The notes under the pieces are model-generated. The model made no database searches, was not told the origin of the DNA, and saw only the letters and a program-made list of their open reading frames with translations. A stretch of DNA of 64,000 bases from Herbaspirillum sp. DW155 (GTDB lineage Bacteria > Pseudomonadota > Gammaproteobacteria > Burkholderiales > Burkholderiaceae_D), in contig NZ_AP029028.1 in assembly GCF_037076565.1 (NCBI RefSeq), positions 2,790,001 to 2,854,000 on the forward strand, given 5' to 3'. This document shows positions 51,660 to 60,848 of the stretch, piece after piece; position 1 is the stretch's first letter, and every line of letters begins with the position of its first letter. A program made the position numbers and the translations under genes.

Positions 51660-53120
51660 ATGTTTCTGACTTTCATTTCTCCCCGCTGGCCCGGCCTGGC
51701 CTGCGCCACTGCGCTCGGTCTGGTCCTGGCCGGCTGCGCCGTCGGTCCCGACTTCAAGACGCCGGACGCCCCCAAGGTGAGCGCCTATACCGCCGACAAG
51801 GTGGAGACCGCCACGCCCCCCGATGGCCAGCATTTCGTCGCCGGCCAGGATGTGCCGGGCCAATGGTGGAAGGCCTTCGGCTCCCCGGCCCTGGATGCGC
51901 TGGTCGAGGATGCCCTGGCCCACAACGCCGATCTTGAAGCGGCCCAGGCGGCCTTGCATATGGCGCGCGAAACTGCGGCCGCACAAGGTGGCAGCCTGTG
52001 GCCCAGCGTGGACCTGCAGTTCACCCCCACTCGCCAGAAGGTCGCCGACACCCTGGCCAGCCCGTTGGCTGACAACAGCTACATCTACAACCTGCATACC
52101 GCCCAGCTCAACATCTCGTATGCACCCGACATCTTCGGCGGTGCCCGCCGCCAGGTCGAAGCGAGCCGGGCGCAGGCCGAGGTACAGCGCTTCCAGCGCA
52201 ATGCCACTTACCTGACGCTGGTGTCCAACGTGGTACTGGCGGTGGTCAACGAAGCCAGTCTGCGTGAGCAGTTGCAGGCCGCCGAGAAAGCCGCGGCGCT
52301 GGCCGCGCAGCAGCTGGAGCTGGTCGAGAAGCAGCGCACGCTGGGCGCCCTGGGTCAGGCCGATGTGGCCGCCCAGGAAAGCCTGCTGGCGCAGGCGCAG
52401 GCGGTCTTGCCGGGCCTGCGCAAGCAACTGGCCCAGCAGCGTGACCAGATCGCGGTGCTGGCCGGACGCTTCCCCGAACAAGGCGGCACACCGCAGCTGA
52501 TGCTGTCGGCCTTGACGCTGCCTTCCGAGTTGCCACTGAGCCTGCCGTCGACCCTGGTGCAGCAGCGCCCCGATGTGCGCGCCGCGCAGGCGCAATTGCA
52601 GGCCGCCTCGGCCCAGGTGGGCGTGGCCGTGGCCAATCGCCTGCCCAGTTTCTCCATCACTGGCACCCTCGGCAGCTCGGCTCAGGACATCTCCAATCTG
52701 TTCAAACCGGGAACGGCGTTCTGGAGTCTGGGCCTGAACCTGGCCACGCCCATCTTCCATGGCGGTGCCCTGCAGCACCAGCAGCGCGCCGCCGAAGCCG
52801 GGCTCGACCAGGCCCGGGCGCAGTACCGCAGCGTGGTGCTGGCGGCCTTCCAGAACGTGGCCGATACCCTGCACGCGATGGCCGCCGATGCCGATGCCCT
52901 CAAGGCCGCCGCGCGCGCCGAGGGAGCGGCCCGGCGCAGCTTCGATGCCGCGCAGGCGCAATGGAAGGCCGGCCTGGCGGGCTATCCGCAAGTGCTGCTG
53001 GCCGAGCAGAACCTGTTGACCGCCAGCCAGTCACGGGTGCAGGCGCAGGCCGCGCGCCTGTCCGATACGGTGGCGCTGTTCCAGGCGCTGGGGGGTGGCT
53101 GGTGGCACCAGGACCTGTGA
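51660..53120 (+). CDS. RND outer-membrane factor, lipoprotein (NodT/OprM family)
   Basis: 486 residues from ATG 51660. Lipobox LVLAGCAVGPDF gives an acylated Cys; then two repeats of the outer-membrane efflux domain (WWKAFGSPALDALVEDALAHNADL start; LVQQRPDVRAAQAQLQAASAQVGVAVANRLPSFS mid). The NodT/OprM type differs from canonical CzcC, which has no such lipobox pattern, so the triad may handle a broader or different substrate. It follows the pump gene by 13 nt. Confidence 0.9.
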   Translation: MFLTFISPRWPGLACATALGLVLAGCAVGPDFKTPDAPKVSAYTADKVETATPPDGQHFVAGQDVPGQWWKAFGSPALDALVEDALAHNADLEAAQAALHMARETAAAQGGSLWPSVDLQFTPTRQKVADTLASPLADNSYIYNLHTAQLNISYAPDIFGGARRQVEASRAQAEVQRFQRNATYLTLVSNVVLAVVNEASLREQLQAAEKAAALAAQQLELVEKQRTLGALGQADVAAQESLLAQAQAVLPGLRKQLAQQRDQIAVLAGRFPEQGGTPQLMLSALTLPSELPLSLPSTLVQQRPDVRAAQAQLQAASAQVGVAVANRLPSFSITGTLGSSAQDISNLFKPGTAFWSLGLNLATPIFHGGALQHQQRAAEAGLDQARAQYRSVVLAAFQNVADTLHAMAADADALKAAARAEGAARRSFDAAQAQWKAGLAGYPQVLLAEQNLLTASQSRVQAQAARLSDTVALFQALGGGWWHQDL

Positions 53121-53187
53121 AGCTGCAATACGCTCAAGGGGAGCGCGGCCGGCAGGCTGCCGCTCTGCGCAAACCGGAGATCCGTTC

Positions 53188-53613
53188 ATGAGCCTGCACA
53201 CGAAAAACAGTACGATGTGGCGCTTGCCGCTCTGCATGGCGGGCTTGCTGGCGCTGCCCGCCTGCTCATGGCGTCCGCCCGCCGATTCCCACGTCCAGGC
53301 GACCGTCGGCGTGATACAAAGCGTCATCGATCCGCACACCCGCGCCGAGCAATTGCCGCCCTGCCTGGCCAGCCGCTTGGCCCAGTTGCGCGGGGGCACC
53401 CGCTTCGTGGCCATCCGCTATCGCCACTGGGCCAGTCATTTCAATGCCACGACCTATGCGGCGTTGGATGAAGATGCCGCGCTGCCATTGCATCAGGCCG
53501 TGCAGATCGTGCCGGGACGATGTGCCCATGACGAACTGGCCATCATCCTGGGCCCCGCGCCATTGCCTGCCACTGGTGGCCGATGGCTACCATCGTCTGT
53601 GCGCCGTCTATAG
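53188..53613 (+). CDS. Putative small lipoprotein, 141 aa, possibly truncated
   Basis: Starts MSLHTKNSTMWRLPLCMAGLL with lipobox LALPACSWRP; two further Cys occur later (LPPCLA, PGRCAH). Mature part is soluble; family not recognised. Its last 15 codons run in another frame across a piece that clearly codes for a different protein end (53560-53653), so the C-terminus looks replaced. No strong ribosome site. It may be a fusion by deletion. Confidence 0.5.
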   Translation: MSLHTKNSTMWRLPLCMAGLLALPACSWRPPADSHVQATVGVIQSVIDPHTRAEQLPPCLASRLAQLRGGTRFVAIRYRHWASHFNATTYAALDEDAALPLHQAVQIVPGRCAHDELAIILGPAPLPATGGRWLPSSVRRL

Positions 53614-53653
53614 CGTCGACGAGGATGCAACCATCCCCTGCAAGATCGTCTGA
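53560..53653 (+). pseudogene. Fragment of conserved VADGYHRLCA protein
   Basis: The frame reads LPLVADGYHRLCAVYS then VDEDATIPCKIV and a stop. I recall this as the conserved C-terminal end of a small uncharacterised family (VADGYHRxCA...IPCxxV). Only the end is present; the rest is replaced by the lipoprotein frame. Confidence 0.5.
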
Positions 53654-53660
53654 GTCCGGC

Positions 53661-54587
53661 TCAGAACCAGTGATTGGCCTGCTTGAGGTCGCTGCGCAGT
53701 TCGCGGAAACAATGATCGGTCCAGTGGCTGCGGCTGACCTCATTGCGGCGCATGAGGACGATCTTGCGCTTGAGCGTGGGTTGCCGCAGCGGCGCCACGT
53801 GCAGGCTGTCATCGCGCAGGTAGGTGGTGTAGAGGCTGGGCATGATGCCGATGGCAATGCCCGAGCGCACCACGCCATAGAGCGATTCACTATGCACGAC
53901 CTGATAGCGTCGCGATGAGGCCAGGCCATGCTGCATCAGCGCCGCCGAGGCGAATTCCCACACGCTGCCCTGCGTGAAGAGCACGATCTCCTCTCCCGCC
54001 ATCTGCCGCCACTGCACTTCCTTGGCACCCGCCAGGGGATGGCGGCGCGAGACGATCAGCACCAGTTCATCCTCGAACAGGGTCACCGTCTCCAGCGTCT
54101 GCGAAGACAGCGAGTCAGGCGGCTTGATCCCCACGCAAAAATCCAGCTTGCCCGAATGCAGCGCATCGAGCAGGGCATCGTTGGGCATGTCCTGTAGCAG
54201 GATTTCCACATGTTCGTCATGCGCCTGGTTGTAGCGGGCGATGACCGCCGCTGTCAGCGTGACCGCCGAGGGAATCGCCCCGACCCGGATGCGATGGCGT
54301 CCGGTACCGATGGCGTGCTCGATATCGTCGAAGATGTTGCTGGCCGTATTGAGCAGGTGGCGCGCGTATTCCAGCACCACGCTGCCTTGCGCGGTCAGGC
54401 TGATCTGATGCGTGGTGCGGTCGAAAAGCCGCGTCCCGAGCTGGTTTTCGAGCTGCTTGATGGAGGCCGACAAGGCCGGCTGGGTGACCGCCAGGGCATC
54501 GGCGGCGCGGCTGAAGCTGTTGGTGTCGGCCAGGGTGACCAGTGCCTGCAGATGGCGCAGGGTGACTTTCTGATTCAGTTTGATCAT
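53661..54587 (-). CDS. LysR-family transcriptional regulator
   Basis: 308 residues. N-terminal HTH (LRHLQALVTLADTNSFSRAADALAVTQPALSASIKQLENQLGTRLFDR) and a LysR substrate domain (RVGAIPSAVTLTAAVIARY onward). Divergent from the porin and, beyond it, the importer/purine-enzyme genes, so it is the likely local activator. Ligand unknown; a purine or nucleoside is a reasonable guess from context only. Confidence 0.9.
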   Translation of the reverse strand: MIKLNQKVTLRHLQALVTLADTNSFSRAADALAVTQPALSASIKQLENQLGTRLFDRTTHQISLTAQGSVVLEYARHLLNTASNIFDDIEHAIGTGRHRIRVGAIPSAVTLTAAVIARYNQAHDEHVEILLQDMPNDALLDALHSGKLDFCVGIKPPDSLSSQTLETVTLFEDELVLIVSRRHPLAGAKEVQWRQMAGEEIVLFTQGSVWEFASAALMQHGLASSRRYQVVHSESLYGVVRSGIAIGIMPSLYTTYLRDDSLHVAPLRQPTLKRKIVLMRRNEVSRSHWTDHCFRELRSDLKQANHWF

Positions 54588-54648
54588 GGCACGCGCTCAA
54601 AAGAAGTCGGCAAGCAGGCAATCACGGGATGGGAAACGCCGCCTGGTT

Positions 54649-54663
54649 ATAAATCGAATTTAT
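54649..54663. promoter_or_regulatory. LysR-type binding site candidate
   Basis: ATAAAT-CGA-ATTTAT, a perfect 6-3-6 dyad containing T-N11-A (T at 54650, A at 54662), in the AT-rich 195-bp gap between the LysR gene and the porin. Suits autoregulation plus porin control. Confidence 0.55.
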
Positions 54664-54782
54664 GAAATTATAAATATAAACAAATTATATTATTTAACGT
54701 CTTGCCCTATCCTCCACACCGTTCGCAGCGAATTCCAACAATGAACGGTCGTATGGCCATCTTCAATACCACAGGGGCAGGC

Positions 54783-55901
54783 ATGAAAAAACACTGGATG
54801 ATAGGCGCGCTGGCCATTCCGGCAGCGCTGGCAGGCGCACAGGCGCAGGCGCAAAGCAAGGTCGAGATCTACGGTCTCATTTCGGGCGGCGTGGGTTATC
54901 TCACCAACCAGGGCGGTCCGCACAACTTCGAGGCACTCTCGGGCACCAACCAGAATCCGCGCATCGGCTTTCGCGGTCAGGAAGACCTGGGCGGCGGAAC
55001 CCGCGCCGTCTTCACGCTGGAAAACGGCTTCAACATGATGACCGGCGCGGCCTCGCAGAGTGGTCGCCTGTTCGGTCGCCAGTCCTGGGTGGGCCTGGCC
55101 TCCAACAGCATGGGCACCGTCACCCTCGGCCGCCAGTACGAAGCGGTCAAGGACTATCTCGGCCCGGTGGTCATCGCCTCCAACGGCGTGCACATCGGCG
55201 ACAACGACAACGGCTACAACAACCTGCGCGTGCAGAACTCGGTCAAGTACGTCAGCCCGATGTTCAAGGATTTCAACGTCACCGCCTTGTATGGATTTGG
55301 CGAAGCCGCCGGTGATGCATCGGTCAACCGTGTCATGAGCATCGGCTCCGGCTACAAGGGCGGCAACTTCCGCTGGGCCGTCGCCTACACCCAGATGGAC
55401 CAGCCCAACAGCAGCAAGAGCCCCGATGGCGCCATGGGCAACGACTACGCCAGCTCGCTGTTGATCTTCAACAAGAGCGCGGTCAACAGCTCGGCAGGCG
55501 TGCGCCGCCAGCGCATCGCCGGCACCGGTGGCTTCTACATCGTGGGCAATACCGACTTCGGCGCCATGTACAGCAACGTCAAGTACGAATACCTGGACAA
55601 CACCAAACTGACGCTGCAGAACTTCGACATCAACGTGGTGCACCATTACACGCCGGCCCTGAACCTGGGCGCGTCCTACTTCTACACCACCGGCAAGTAC
55701 GACACCATCAACAAGAATCCGAAGTGGCACCAGATCAACCTGCAGGCGGACTACTTCCTCTCCAGGCGCACCGACGTGGCCATCACCTACAGCTACCAGC
55801 TGGCAGCGGGTGATGCGACTAGGGCCACCATCTTCGGCTTCCCCTCCTCCAGCGACAAGAAGCAGGCCGTGCTGATGCTGGGCATGCGTCACGTGTTCTA
55901 A
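54783..55901 (+). CDS. Gram-negative general porin (Burkholderia/Neisseria type)
   Basis: 372 residues from ATG 54783 (AGGGG upstream). Signal peptide MKKHWMIGALAIPAALAGAQAQAQ, then SKVEIYGLISGGVGYLTNQGG, the constriction-loop motif FGRQSWVGLAS plus LGRQYEAVKDY, and a C-terminal MLGMRHVF ending in Phe. Sixteen-strand trimeric porin of the GBP family. Position before the importer suggests a role in letting its substrate through the outer membrane. Confidence 0.92.
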   Translation: MKKHWMIGALAIPAALAGAQAQAQSKVEIYGLISGGVGYLTNQGGPHNFEALSGTNQNPRIGFRGQEDLGGGTRAVFTLENGFNMMTGAASQSGRLFGRQSWVGLASNSMGTVTLGRQYEAVKDYLGPVVIASNGVHIGDNDNGYNNLRVQNSVKYVSPMFKDFNVTALYGFGEAAGDASVNRVMSIGSGYKGGNFRWAVAYTQMDQPNSSKSPDGAMGNDYASSLLIFNKSAVNSSAGVRRQRIAGTGGFYIVGNTDFGAMYSNVKYEYLDNTKLTLQNFDINVVHHYTPALNLGASYFYTTGKYDTINKNPKWHQINLQADYFLSRRTDVAITYSYQLAAGDATRATIFGFPSSSDKKQAVLMLGMRHVF

Positions 55902-55924
55902 GCCGCAAGCCTTCTGTTCTCCCC

Positions 55925-55959
55925 AGGCCTGGCCAGTGGCTCCCGCGCTGGCCGGGCCT
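55925..55959. terminator. GC-rich hairpin between porin and importer
   Basis: AGGCCTGGCCAG, an 11-nt loop, CTGGCCGGGCCT: 12-bp stem with one T-G pair. No U-tract follows, so it may attenuate rather than stop, giving high porin and lower importer expression. TACAAT at 55959-55964 could be a -10 for the next gene. Confidence 0.5.
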
Positions 55960-55997
55960 ACAATATGCAGTCTCATTTGTCCGTACCAAGGATCGCC

Positions 55998-57050
55998 ATG
56001 TTCAAGCCCGCACGTTGCTCTCGTCCCCTCGCCGCCCTGGCCATGACCGGCCTCGGCCTGTCCCTGCTGGCGGCCCCGGCCCACGCGGAAAAGCGCACGC
56101 TGGTACTGTCGGCGTATCCGATTTCCCAGCCGCTGTTCAACAAGCTGGTCTATGCGCCCTTCAAGGAAAAATGCGGCTGCGAGATCGTGGTCGAGACCGG
56201 CAACAATGCCGACCGCATCGCCAAGCTCGACGCCCGCCGCAACAACCCGGTGGTGGACCTGGTACTGCTGTCGGACTTCGGCATGCTCGAAGCCGCACGC
56301 AAGGGGCTGGTGCAGCCGCTGGACTACAGCCGGCTGAAGAACTACAGCCAGATCTATCCTTTCGCCCGCAATCCCATCGGCGGCAATTACGCGGTCGGCT
56401 ACACCATCTATTCGGTCGGCCTGGTCTACCGCAGCGACAAGACGCGCGCCCCGCAATCCTGGAAGGACCTGTGGAGCCCCGAACTGAAGGGCCGCCTGGC
56501 GCTGCCGGATGTGAGTACCACGCAAGGTCCGCTGGCCCTGCAGATGGCCGACCTGGCCTGGGGCGGCAAGGGTGGCGACTATCGCACCGGCCTGCAGAAA
56601 ATTCTCTCGATCAGGAACAACGTGGTGACCTTCACCAAGAACAGCGCGCAGTTGTCGTCACTGTTCGCCCAGGACGAAATCTGGGTGGCCCCGGTCGCAC
56701 GCTTCACCTGGTCGCAACTGATGAAGACCGGCATGCCGCTCAAATGGGCCATCCCCGCCGAGGGTCAGGCCGCCGGCATGAACGTGATGGGCATCGTGAC
56801 CAAATCGAAGAATGCCGACCTGGCTTACCAGCTGATGGATTTCTGGCTCTCCAAGGAAGTGCAGACGGCGCTGGCCACCGAACTGGTGGATTCGCCGGTC
56901 AATACGCAAGTCGTGCTGCCCAAGGACAAGGCCGAATTCAACACCTATGGCGGTGAACACATCGCCTCGCTCAAGTTCGTCAAGCCGGAAGACCTGCTGA
57001 AGTACCGCTCGGGCTGGCTGGAACAGTGGAACAAGGGCATCAGCCAATAA
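55998..57050 (+). CDS. ABC importer substrate-binding protein (family 1, PotD/iron-type)
   Basis: 350 residues from ATG 55998 with AAGGA upstream. Signal peptide ends SLLAAPAHAE. The mature protein starts KRTLVLSAYPISQPLFNKL; ELKGRLALPDVSTTQG and NVMGIVTKSKNADLAYQLMDFWLS are typical of family 1 (Fe3+/spermidine/phosphonate) binding proteins. Ligand-binding residues cannot be read out. The operon's enzymes act on purine nucleosides, so a nucleoside is proposed as ligand, although known nucleoside ABC binding proteins are of the BmpA type. Confidence 0.85.
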   Translation: MFKPARCSRPLAALAMTGLGLSLLAAPAHAEKRTLVLSAYPISQPLFNKLVYAPFKEKCGCEIVVETGNNADRIAKLDARRNNPVVDLVLLSDFGMLEAARKGLVQPLDYSRLKNYSQIYPFARNPIGGNYAVGYTIYSVGLVYRSDKTRAPQSWKDLWSPELKGRLALPDVSTTQGPLALQMADLAWGGKGGDYRTGLQKILSIRNNVVTFTKNSAQLSSLFAQDEIWVAPVARFTWSQLMKTGMPLKWAIPAEGQAAGMNVMGIVTKSKNADLAYQLMDFWLSKEVQTALATELVDSPVNTQVVLPKDKAEFNTYGGEHIASLKFVKPEDLLKYRSGWLEQWNKGISQ

Positions 57051-57062
57051 GCGAAACCCTTC

Positions 57063-57989
57063 ATGTCGTGGCGACGCCTGCCGGGTGCAGTGCGCCGCCC
57101 TTTTCTTTCCGGACCCCGTTTGCGCCCCATGCTCGCCTCTTCCAAATCACGCCTAGGACTGATGCTGGTCACGCCTGCGCTGATCTTCACATCGGTCTGT
57201 TTCCTGCTGCCGGTGGCGGCCCTGCTGCTGGATGCCTTCCGCATCGGTGGGCCGGACAGTCTCGATGGCGGCCCGCTGCAATGGAGTCTGGCCCGCTTCG
57301 CCGGTTTCTTTGCCGAGCCGCTGCACCTGCAGGTGCTGTGGCGCACCCTGCGCATCGCCGCATTGGTCACGCTGTGTTCGGCCCTGCTCTGCTATCCCGC
57401 CGCCCAGGCCATCGTGCGCGTGCATGCACGCTGGCGCGGACTGGTGCTGGGCATGATGATCCTGCCGCTGATGGTCTCGCCCATTGCACGCACCTATGCC
57501 TGGATCGTGCTGTTCGGACGCAATGGCGCGGTCAACGCGGTGCTGCTGCATCTCGGTCTGGCCGATGAACCGCAGCGCCTGCTCTTCACCGAGATGGCGG
57601 TCTTCGTGGGCCTGCTGCAGTTGCTGCTGCCGCTGATGCTGATGTCGCTGGTCAGTGCCATGGAAAACATTTCCGCCGACCTCGCGCTGGCCGCCTCGAC
57701 GCTGGGCGCCAATGCCTGGCAGGTGTTCACCCGCGTCACCCTGCCGCTGACGCAGGAAGGGCTGATCGTCGGCGGCACCCTGGTCTTCACCGGCAGCGTC
57801 ACGGCCTACGTGACGCCCGCATTGCTGGGCGGGCCCAAGGTCTTGATGCTGGAAACGCTGCTCTACCAGAAGGTCAGCGTGGAAAGTGATTTCGGCACCG
57901 CCAACGTGATCGCGGTGATCCTGGTGGCGATGACGCTGGCCGTCAACGCCGGCTTGAAACGCATTGCCGCTCCCCGGAGGACGACATGA
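57063..57989 (+). CDS. ABC importer permease (PotB-like)
   Basis: 308 residues, six helices; the inner loop EAA-type motif appears as ADLALAASTLGANAWQVFTRVTLPLTQEGLIVGG. First helix LGLMLVTPALIFTSVCFLLPVAALLLDAF. Start may be ATG 57063 or ATG 57129 (MLASSKSR); neither has a clear ribosome site, and the first 22 residues are not needed by the family. It pairs with the following permease as a heterodimeric channel and overlaps it by ATGA. Confidence 0.88.
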   Translation: MSWRRLPGAVRRPFLSGPRLRPMLASSKSRLGLMLVTPALIFTSVCFLLPVAALLLDAFRIGGPDSLDGGPLQWSLARFAGFFAEPLHLQVLWRTLRIAALVTLCSALLCYPAAQAIVRVHARWRGLVLGMMILPLMVSPIARTYAWIVLFGRNGAVNAVLLHLGLADEPQRLLFTEMAVFVGLLQLLLPLMLMSLVSAMENISADLALAASTLGANAWQVFTRVTLPLTQEGLIVGGTLVFTGSVTAYVTPALLGGPKVLMLETLLYQKVSVESDFGTANVIAVILVAMTLAVNAGLKRIAAPRRTT

Positions 57990-58765
57990 AACAAGGACTC
58001 TTCCCGCGCGTGGTGCTGTGGGCCGTGATGCTGTTCCTGCTGGGCCCCTTCATCATCGTCTTTCTTGCCGGCTTCAGCGGTGGCGAGACGCTGGCCTTCC
58101 CGCCGCCCTCCTATTCGCTGCGCTGGATCGTCGCGGTGTTGCAGGCCGATGAATTCCGTCAGGCCTTCGGCACCAGCCTGCAGATCGGCCTGCTGGCCAC
58201 CGTGATCGCGCTGCTGCTGGGCGTGCCCGTGGCCTATGCCATGTCGCGCATGCCGCCACCGGGCATGGCGGTGATCAAGCAGGTGCTGACCTCGCCGCTC
58301 ATCATCCCGGCCATGCTGGTCGGGCTGGGCCTGTTGCGCCACTTCGTGCTGGTGATCGATGCGCCGGTGTTCCTGGGTTTATTGATCGGCCATGTCGGGC
58401 TGCTCACGCCCTATGCGGTGCGGGTGGTCTATTCCAGTCTGGCCAATCTGCGCGTCGATATCGAGGAGGCCGCCATCACCTTGGGGGCCACGCGCATGCA
58501 GACCTTCCGGCTGGTGGTGCTGCCCAATATCCGGGGCGCGGTGATTGCGGCCTTCTTCCTGGCCTTCGTGACTTCCTTCAATCAGGTGCCGGTGTCGCTG
58601 TTCCTCACCGGTCCGGGCATCAGCACCCTGCCCATCGAAATGCTGGGCCATATGGAAAACAGTTTCGATCCCTCCATTGCGGCGCTGTCCACGCTGCTGG
58701 TGCTGTTCACCATGGCCTTCGTGCTGGTCACCGAGAAGGTGCTGGGCATTTCCAAATACATGTGA
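57986..58765 (+). CDS. ABC importer permease (PotC-like)
   Basis: 259 residues, six helices, with the loop VDIEEAAITLGATRMQTFRLVVLPNIRGAVIA that docks to the ATPase. N-terminal helix VVLWAVMLFLLGPFIIVFLAGFS. Second half of the channel; 12 nt before the ATPase gene. Confidence 0.9.
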   Translation: MKQGLFPRVVLWAVMLFLLGPFIIVFLAGFSGGETLAFPPPSYSLRWIVAVLQADEFRQAFGTSLQIGLLATVIALLLGVPVAYAMSRMPPPGMAVIKQVLTSPLIIPAMLVGLGLLRHFVLVIDAPVFLGLLIGHVGLLTPYAVRVVYSSLANLRVDIEEAAITLGATRMQTFRLVVLPNIRGAVIAAFFLAFVTSFNQVPVSLFLTGPGISTLPIEMLGHMENSFDPSIAALSTLLVLFTMAFVLVTEKVLGISKYM

Positions 58766-58777
58766 TGTGAGAACCTG

Positions 58778-59791
58778 ATGAGTTACCTGAATCTCCACCA
58801 AGTAGCGCTCGGCTACGGCAACGCCCGGACCGCCGTGGAAGGTCTGGACCTGACCGTGCAACGCGGCGAACTGATTTCGCTGCTCGGCCCCAGCGGCTGC
58901 GGCAAGACCACCACCATGCGCGCCATCGCCGGTCTGATCGACCTGCGCGCCGGCCGCATCACCCTCGACGGCCGCGACATCAGCCGCCTGCCGCCCAACA
59001 GGCGCGACATCGGCCTGGTGTTCCAGTCCTATGCGCTGTTCCCGCACCTGAACGTGTTCGACAACGTGGCCTTCGGCCTGCGTTTGCGCAAGGTGCCCGC
59101 TGCCGAACTGCGCCAGCGCGTCGAGAAGGTCATCGCCGCCGTCGGCCTCACCGGTTTCGAAGCGCGCCTGCCTGCGCAGATGTCGGGCGGCCAGCAACAG
59201 CGCGTGGCGCTGGCGCGCGCCATCGTGATCGAGCCCAAGCTGCTGTTGCTCGATGAACCGCTGTCCAACCTCGATGCCAAGCTGCGCGTGCAGATGCGCG
59301 CCGAGCTGCGCCGCATCCAGCGCGAGCTGGGCATCACCATGCTCTATGTCACACATGACCAGGACGAGGCGCTGGCCATGTCGGACCGCATCGTCGTGAT
59401 GAACGGCGGCAGGATCGAGCAGCTCGATACGCCCGAGCAGCTCTTCAATGCGCCGCGCACGCGTTTCGTGGCCAACTTCATGGGCTTCGAGAACCTCTTC
59501 GATTATTCCGATGGTCAGTTGCACGGCGCGGCGGGACAGCTGCCGCTGGCCGGACTTCCAGCCGGCACGGCCTGCGCCGGCTGGCGCGTGCAGCAGGTGC
59601 AGGTCGGCAGCGGTCCCTACGAGGGTCGCGTGCTCTCGCGCGGTTTCCTCGGCGAGCACGTCGAATACCTGTTGCAGACCGCGTTGGGCGAGGTTCGCGG
59701 CATGGCCCCCGCCACCCTGGCCTCGGCCCGTGAAGGCGACGCCGTGCACTTCGACCTGCCCGCGCATGAGGCCCTGGCACTGTCTGCCTGA
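58778..59791 (+). CDS. ABC importer ATPase (PotA-like)
   Basis: 337 residues. Walker A GPSGCGKTT (about 36), Q-loop VFQSYALFPHL, signature MSGGQQQRVALARA (about 133), Walker B LLLLDEPLSNLDAKL, switch His VTHDQDEA, and a C-terminal TOBE-type domain from about 245. Energises the two permeases. The class (Pot/Fbp type) normally imports polyamines, iron, thiamine or phosphonates. Confidence 0.92.
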   Translation: MSYLNLHQVALGYGNARTAVEGLDLTVQRGELISLLGPSGCGKTTTMRAIAGLIDLRAGRITLDGRDISRLPPNRRDIGLVFQSYALFPHLNVFDNVAFGLRLRKVPAAELRQRVEKVIAAVGLTGFEARLPAQMSGGQQQRVALARAIVIEPKLLLLDEPLSNLDAKLRVQMRAELRRIQRELGITMLYVTHDQDEALAMSDRIVVMNGGRIEQLDTPEQLFNAPRTRFVANFMGFENLFDYSDGQLHGAAGQLPLAGLPAGTACAGWRVQQVQVGSGPYEGRVLSRGFLGEHVEYLLQTALGEVRGMAPATLASAREGDAVHFDLPAHEALALSA

Positions 59792-59825
59792 GCCTCCCAC
59801 TGGACCTTTCAAGAAGAAGACAAAC

Positions 59826-60794
59826 ATGCACAAGATCTGGCTCGATACCGACCCCGGCTTTGACGACTGGCTGGCCATGCTGATGCTCTCGGCCAACCTG
59901 GACGTGCACTGGCTGGGCGTGTCGGTGGTGGCGGGCAATGCCCCGCTGGTGACGACCTATGACAATGCGCTGCGCATCAAGCAGCATTACCAGCTCGACG
60001 TGCCGGTCTATGCCGGTTGCGACAAGCCGCTGGCCGGCACCATCGAAACCGCCCAATCCATCCTCGGTGACGCCGGCATGGCCACCACCGGTGAGAGCCT
60101 GCCGCAGGTCGATATCGCTGCCCTCGAAGCGCACCAGTCGCGGCAGTTGCAGCGCGATCCGCTTCCGCACGCCGTGGATGCCATGATCGAAGCGATCCGT
60201 CTGCATGCCGGCGAGATCACGCTCATGTGCATCGCCCCGCTGACCAATGTGGCCGTGGCCCTGCAGCGTGCGCCCGAGATCGCCGGCATGGTCAGGGAAA
60301 TCATCCTCATGGGCGGCTCGGCTGACCAGGGCAATCACACCGCCGCCGCCGAATTCAATATCTATGCCGATCCGGAAGCGGCCGATTTGGTGTTCCGCTC
60401 CGGCATCCCGCTGCGCATGTTCGGCCTGAACCTGTGCCGCCAGTTGCTGGTGACCTCCGCCGAGGTGCAGCAGGTCCGTGCGCTGGGTACGGCGCGTGCC
60501 CGGTGGCTGGCCGGTTACTTCGAGGCTTACCTGCGCATCCGCAGTCCCGATGGTTCGGTGCCCATGCCCATGTATGACCCGGCCGTGGCGATCTGGCTCA
60601 AACGTCCTGAATTGTTCAGCTTCCAGCCAGCCCGGGTGGAGATCGAATTGCAGGGCCGTCTCACGCGCGGCATGACGGTGTGCGAATTCCGCGTGCCGCG
60701 CCGGGCCACGGCCAATACCGAGGTCGCCATGACGGTCGACGGTCCGCGCGCCATGCAGTGCATGATGCAGGAGCTGCTGGGCAGCCTGTCCTGA
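59826..60794 (+). CDS. Inosine/uridine-preferring nucleoside hydrolase
   Basis: 322 residues. The N-terminal DTDPGFDDWLAM (7-14) is the Ca2+-binding signature DTDPGxDD; further family marks are PLTNVAVAL, ILMGGSADQGNHTAAAEFNIYADPEAADLVF (catalytic-site Asp and ribose contacts) and MPMYDPAVAIWL. Hydrolyses N-ribosides to free base and ribose in the cytoplasm. It sits 34 nt after the importer ATPase gene, so import and base release are likely coupled. Confidence 0.92.
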   Translation: MHKIWLDTDPGFDDWLAMLMLSANLDVHWLGVSVVAGNAPLVTTYDNALRIKQHYQLDVPVYAGCDKPLAGTIETAQSILGDAGMATTGESLPQVDIAALEAHQSRQLQRDPLPHAVDAMIEAIRLHAGEITLMCIAPLTNVAVALQRAPEIAGMVREIILMGGSADQGNHTAAAEFNIYADPEAADLVFRSGIPLRMFGLNLCRQLLVTSAEVQQVRALGTARARWLAGYFEAYLRIRSPDGSVPMPMYDPAVAIWLKRPELFSFQPARVEIELQGRLTRGMTVCEFRVPRRATANTEVAMTVDGPRAMQCMMQELLGSLS

Positions 60795-60848
60795 AAGCGT
60801 ACCCATCACCTCTTTCCGGCCACGGCCCATTCCACTGATCTGCGTTTC

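Noticed and set aside
48812..51775. 987-residue minus-strand frame opposite czcA
   Set aside because: High Gln/His/Arg shadow; the RND pump on the plus strand is unambiguous.
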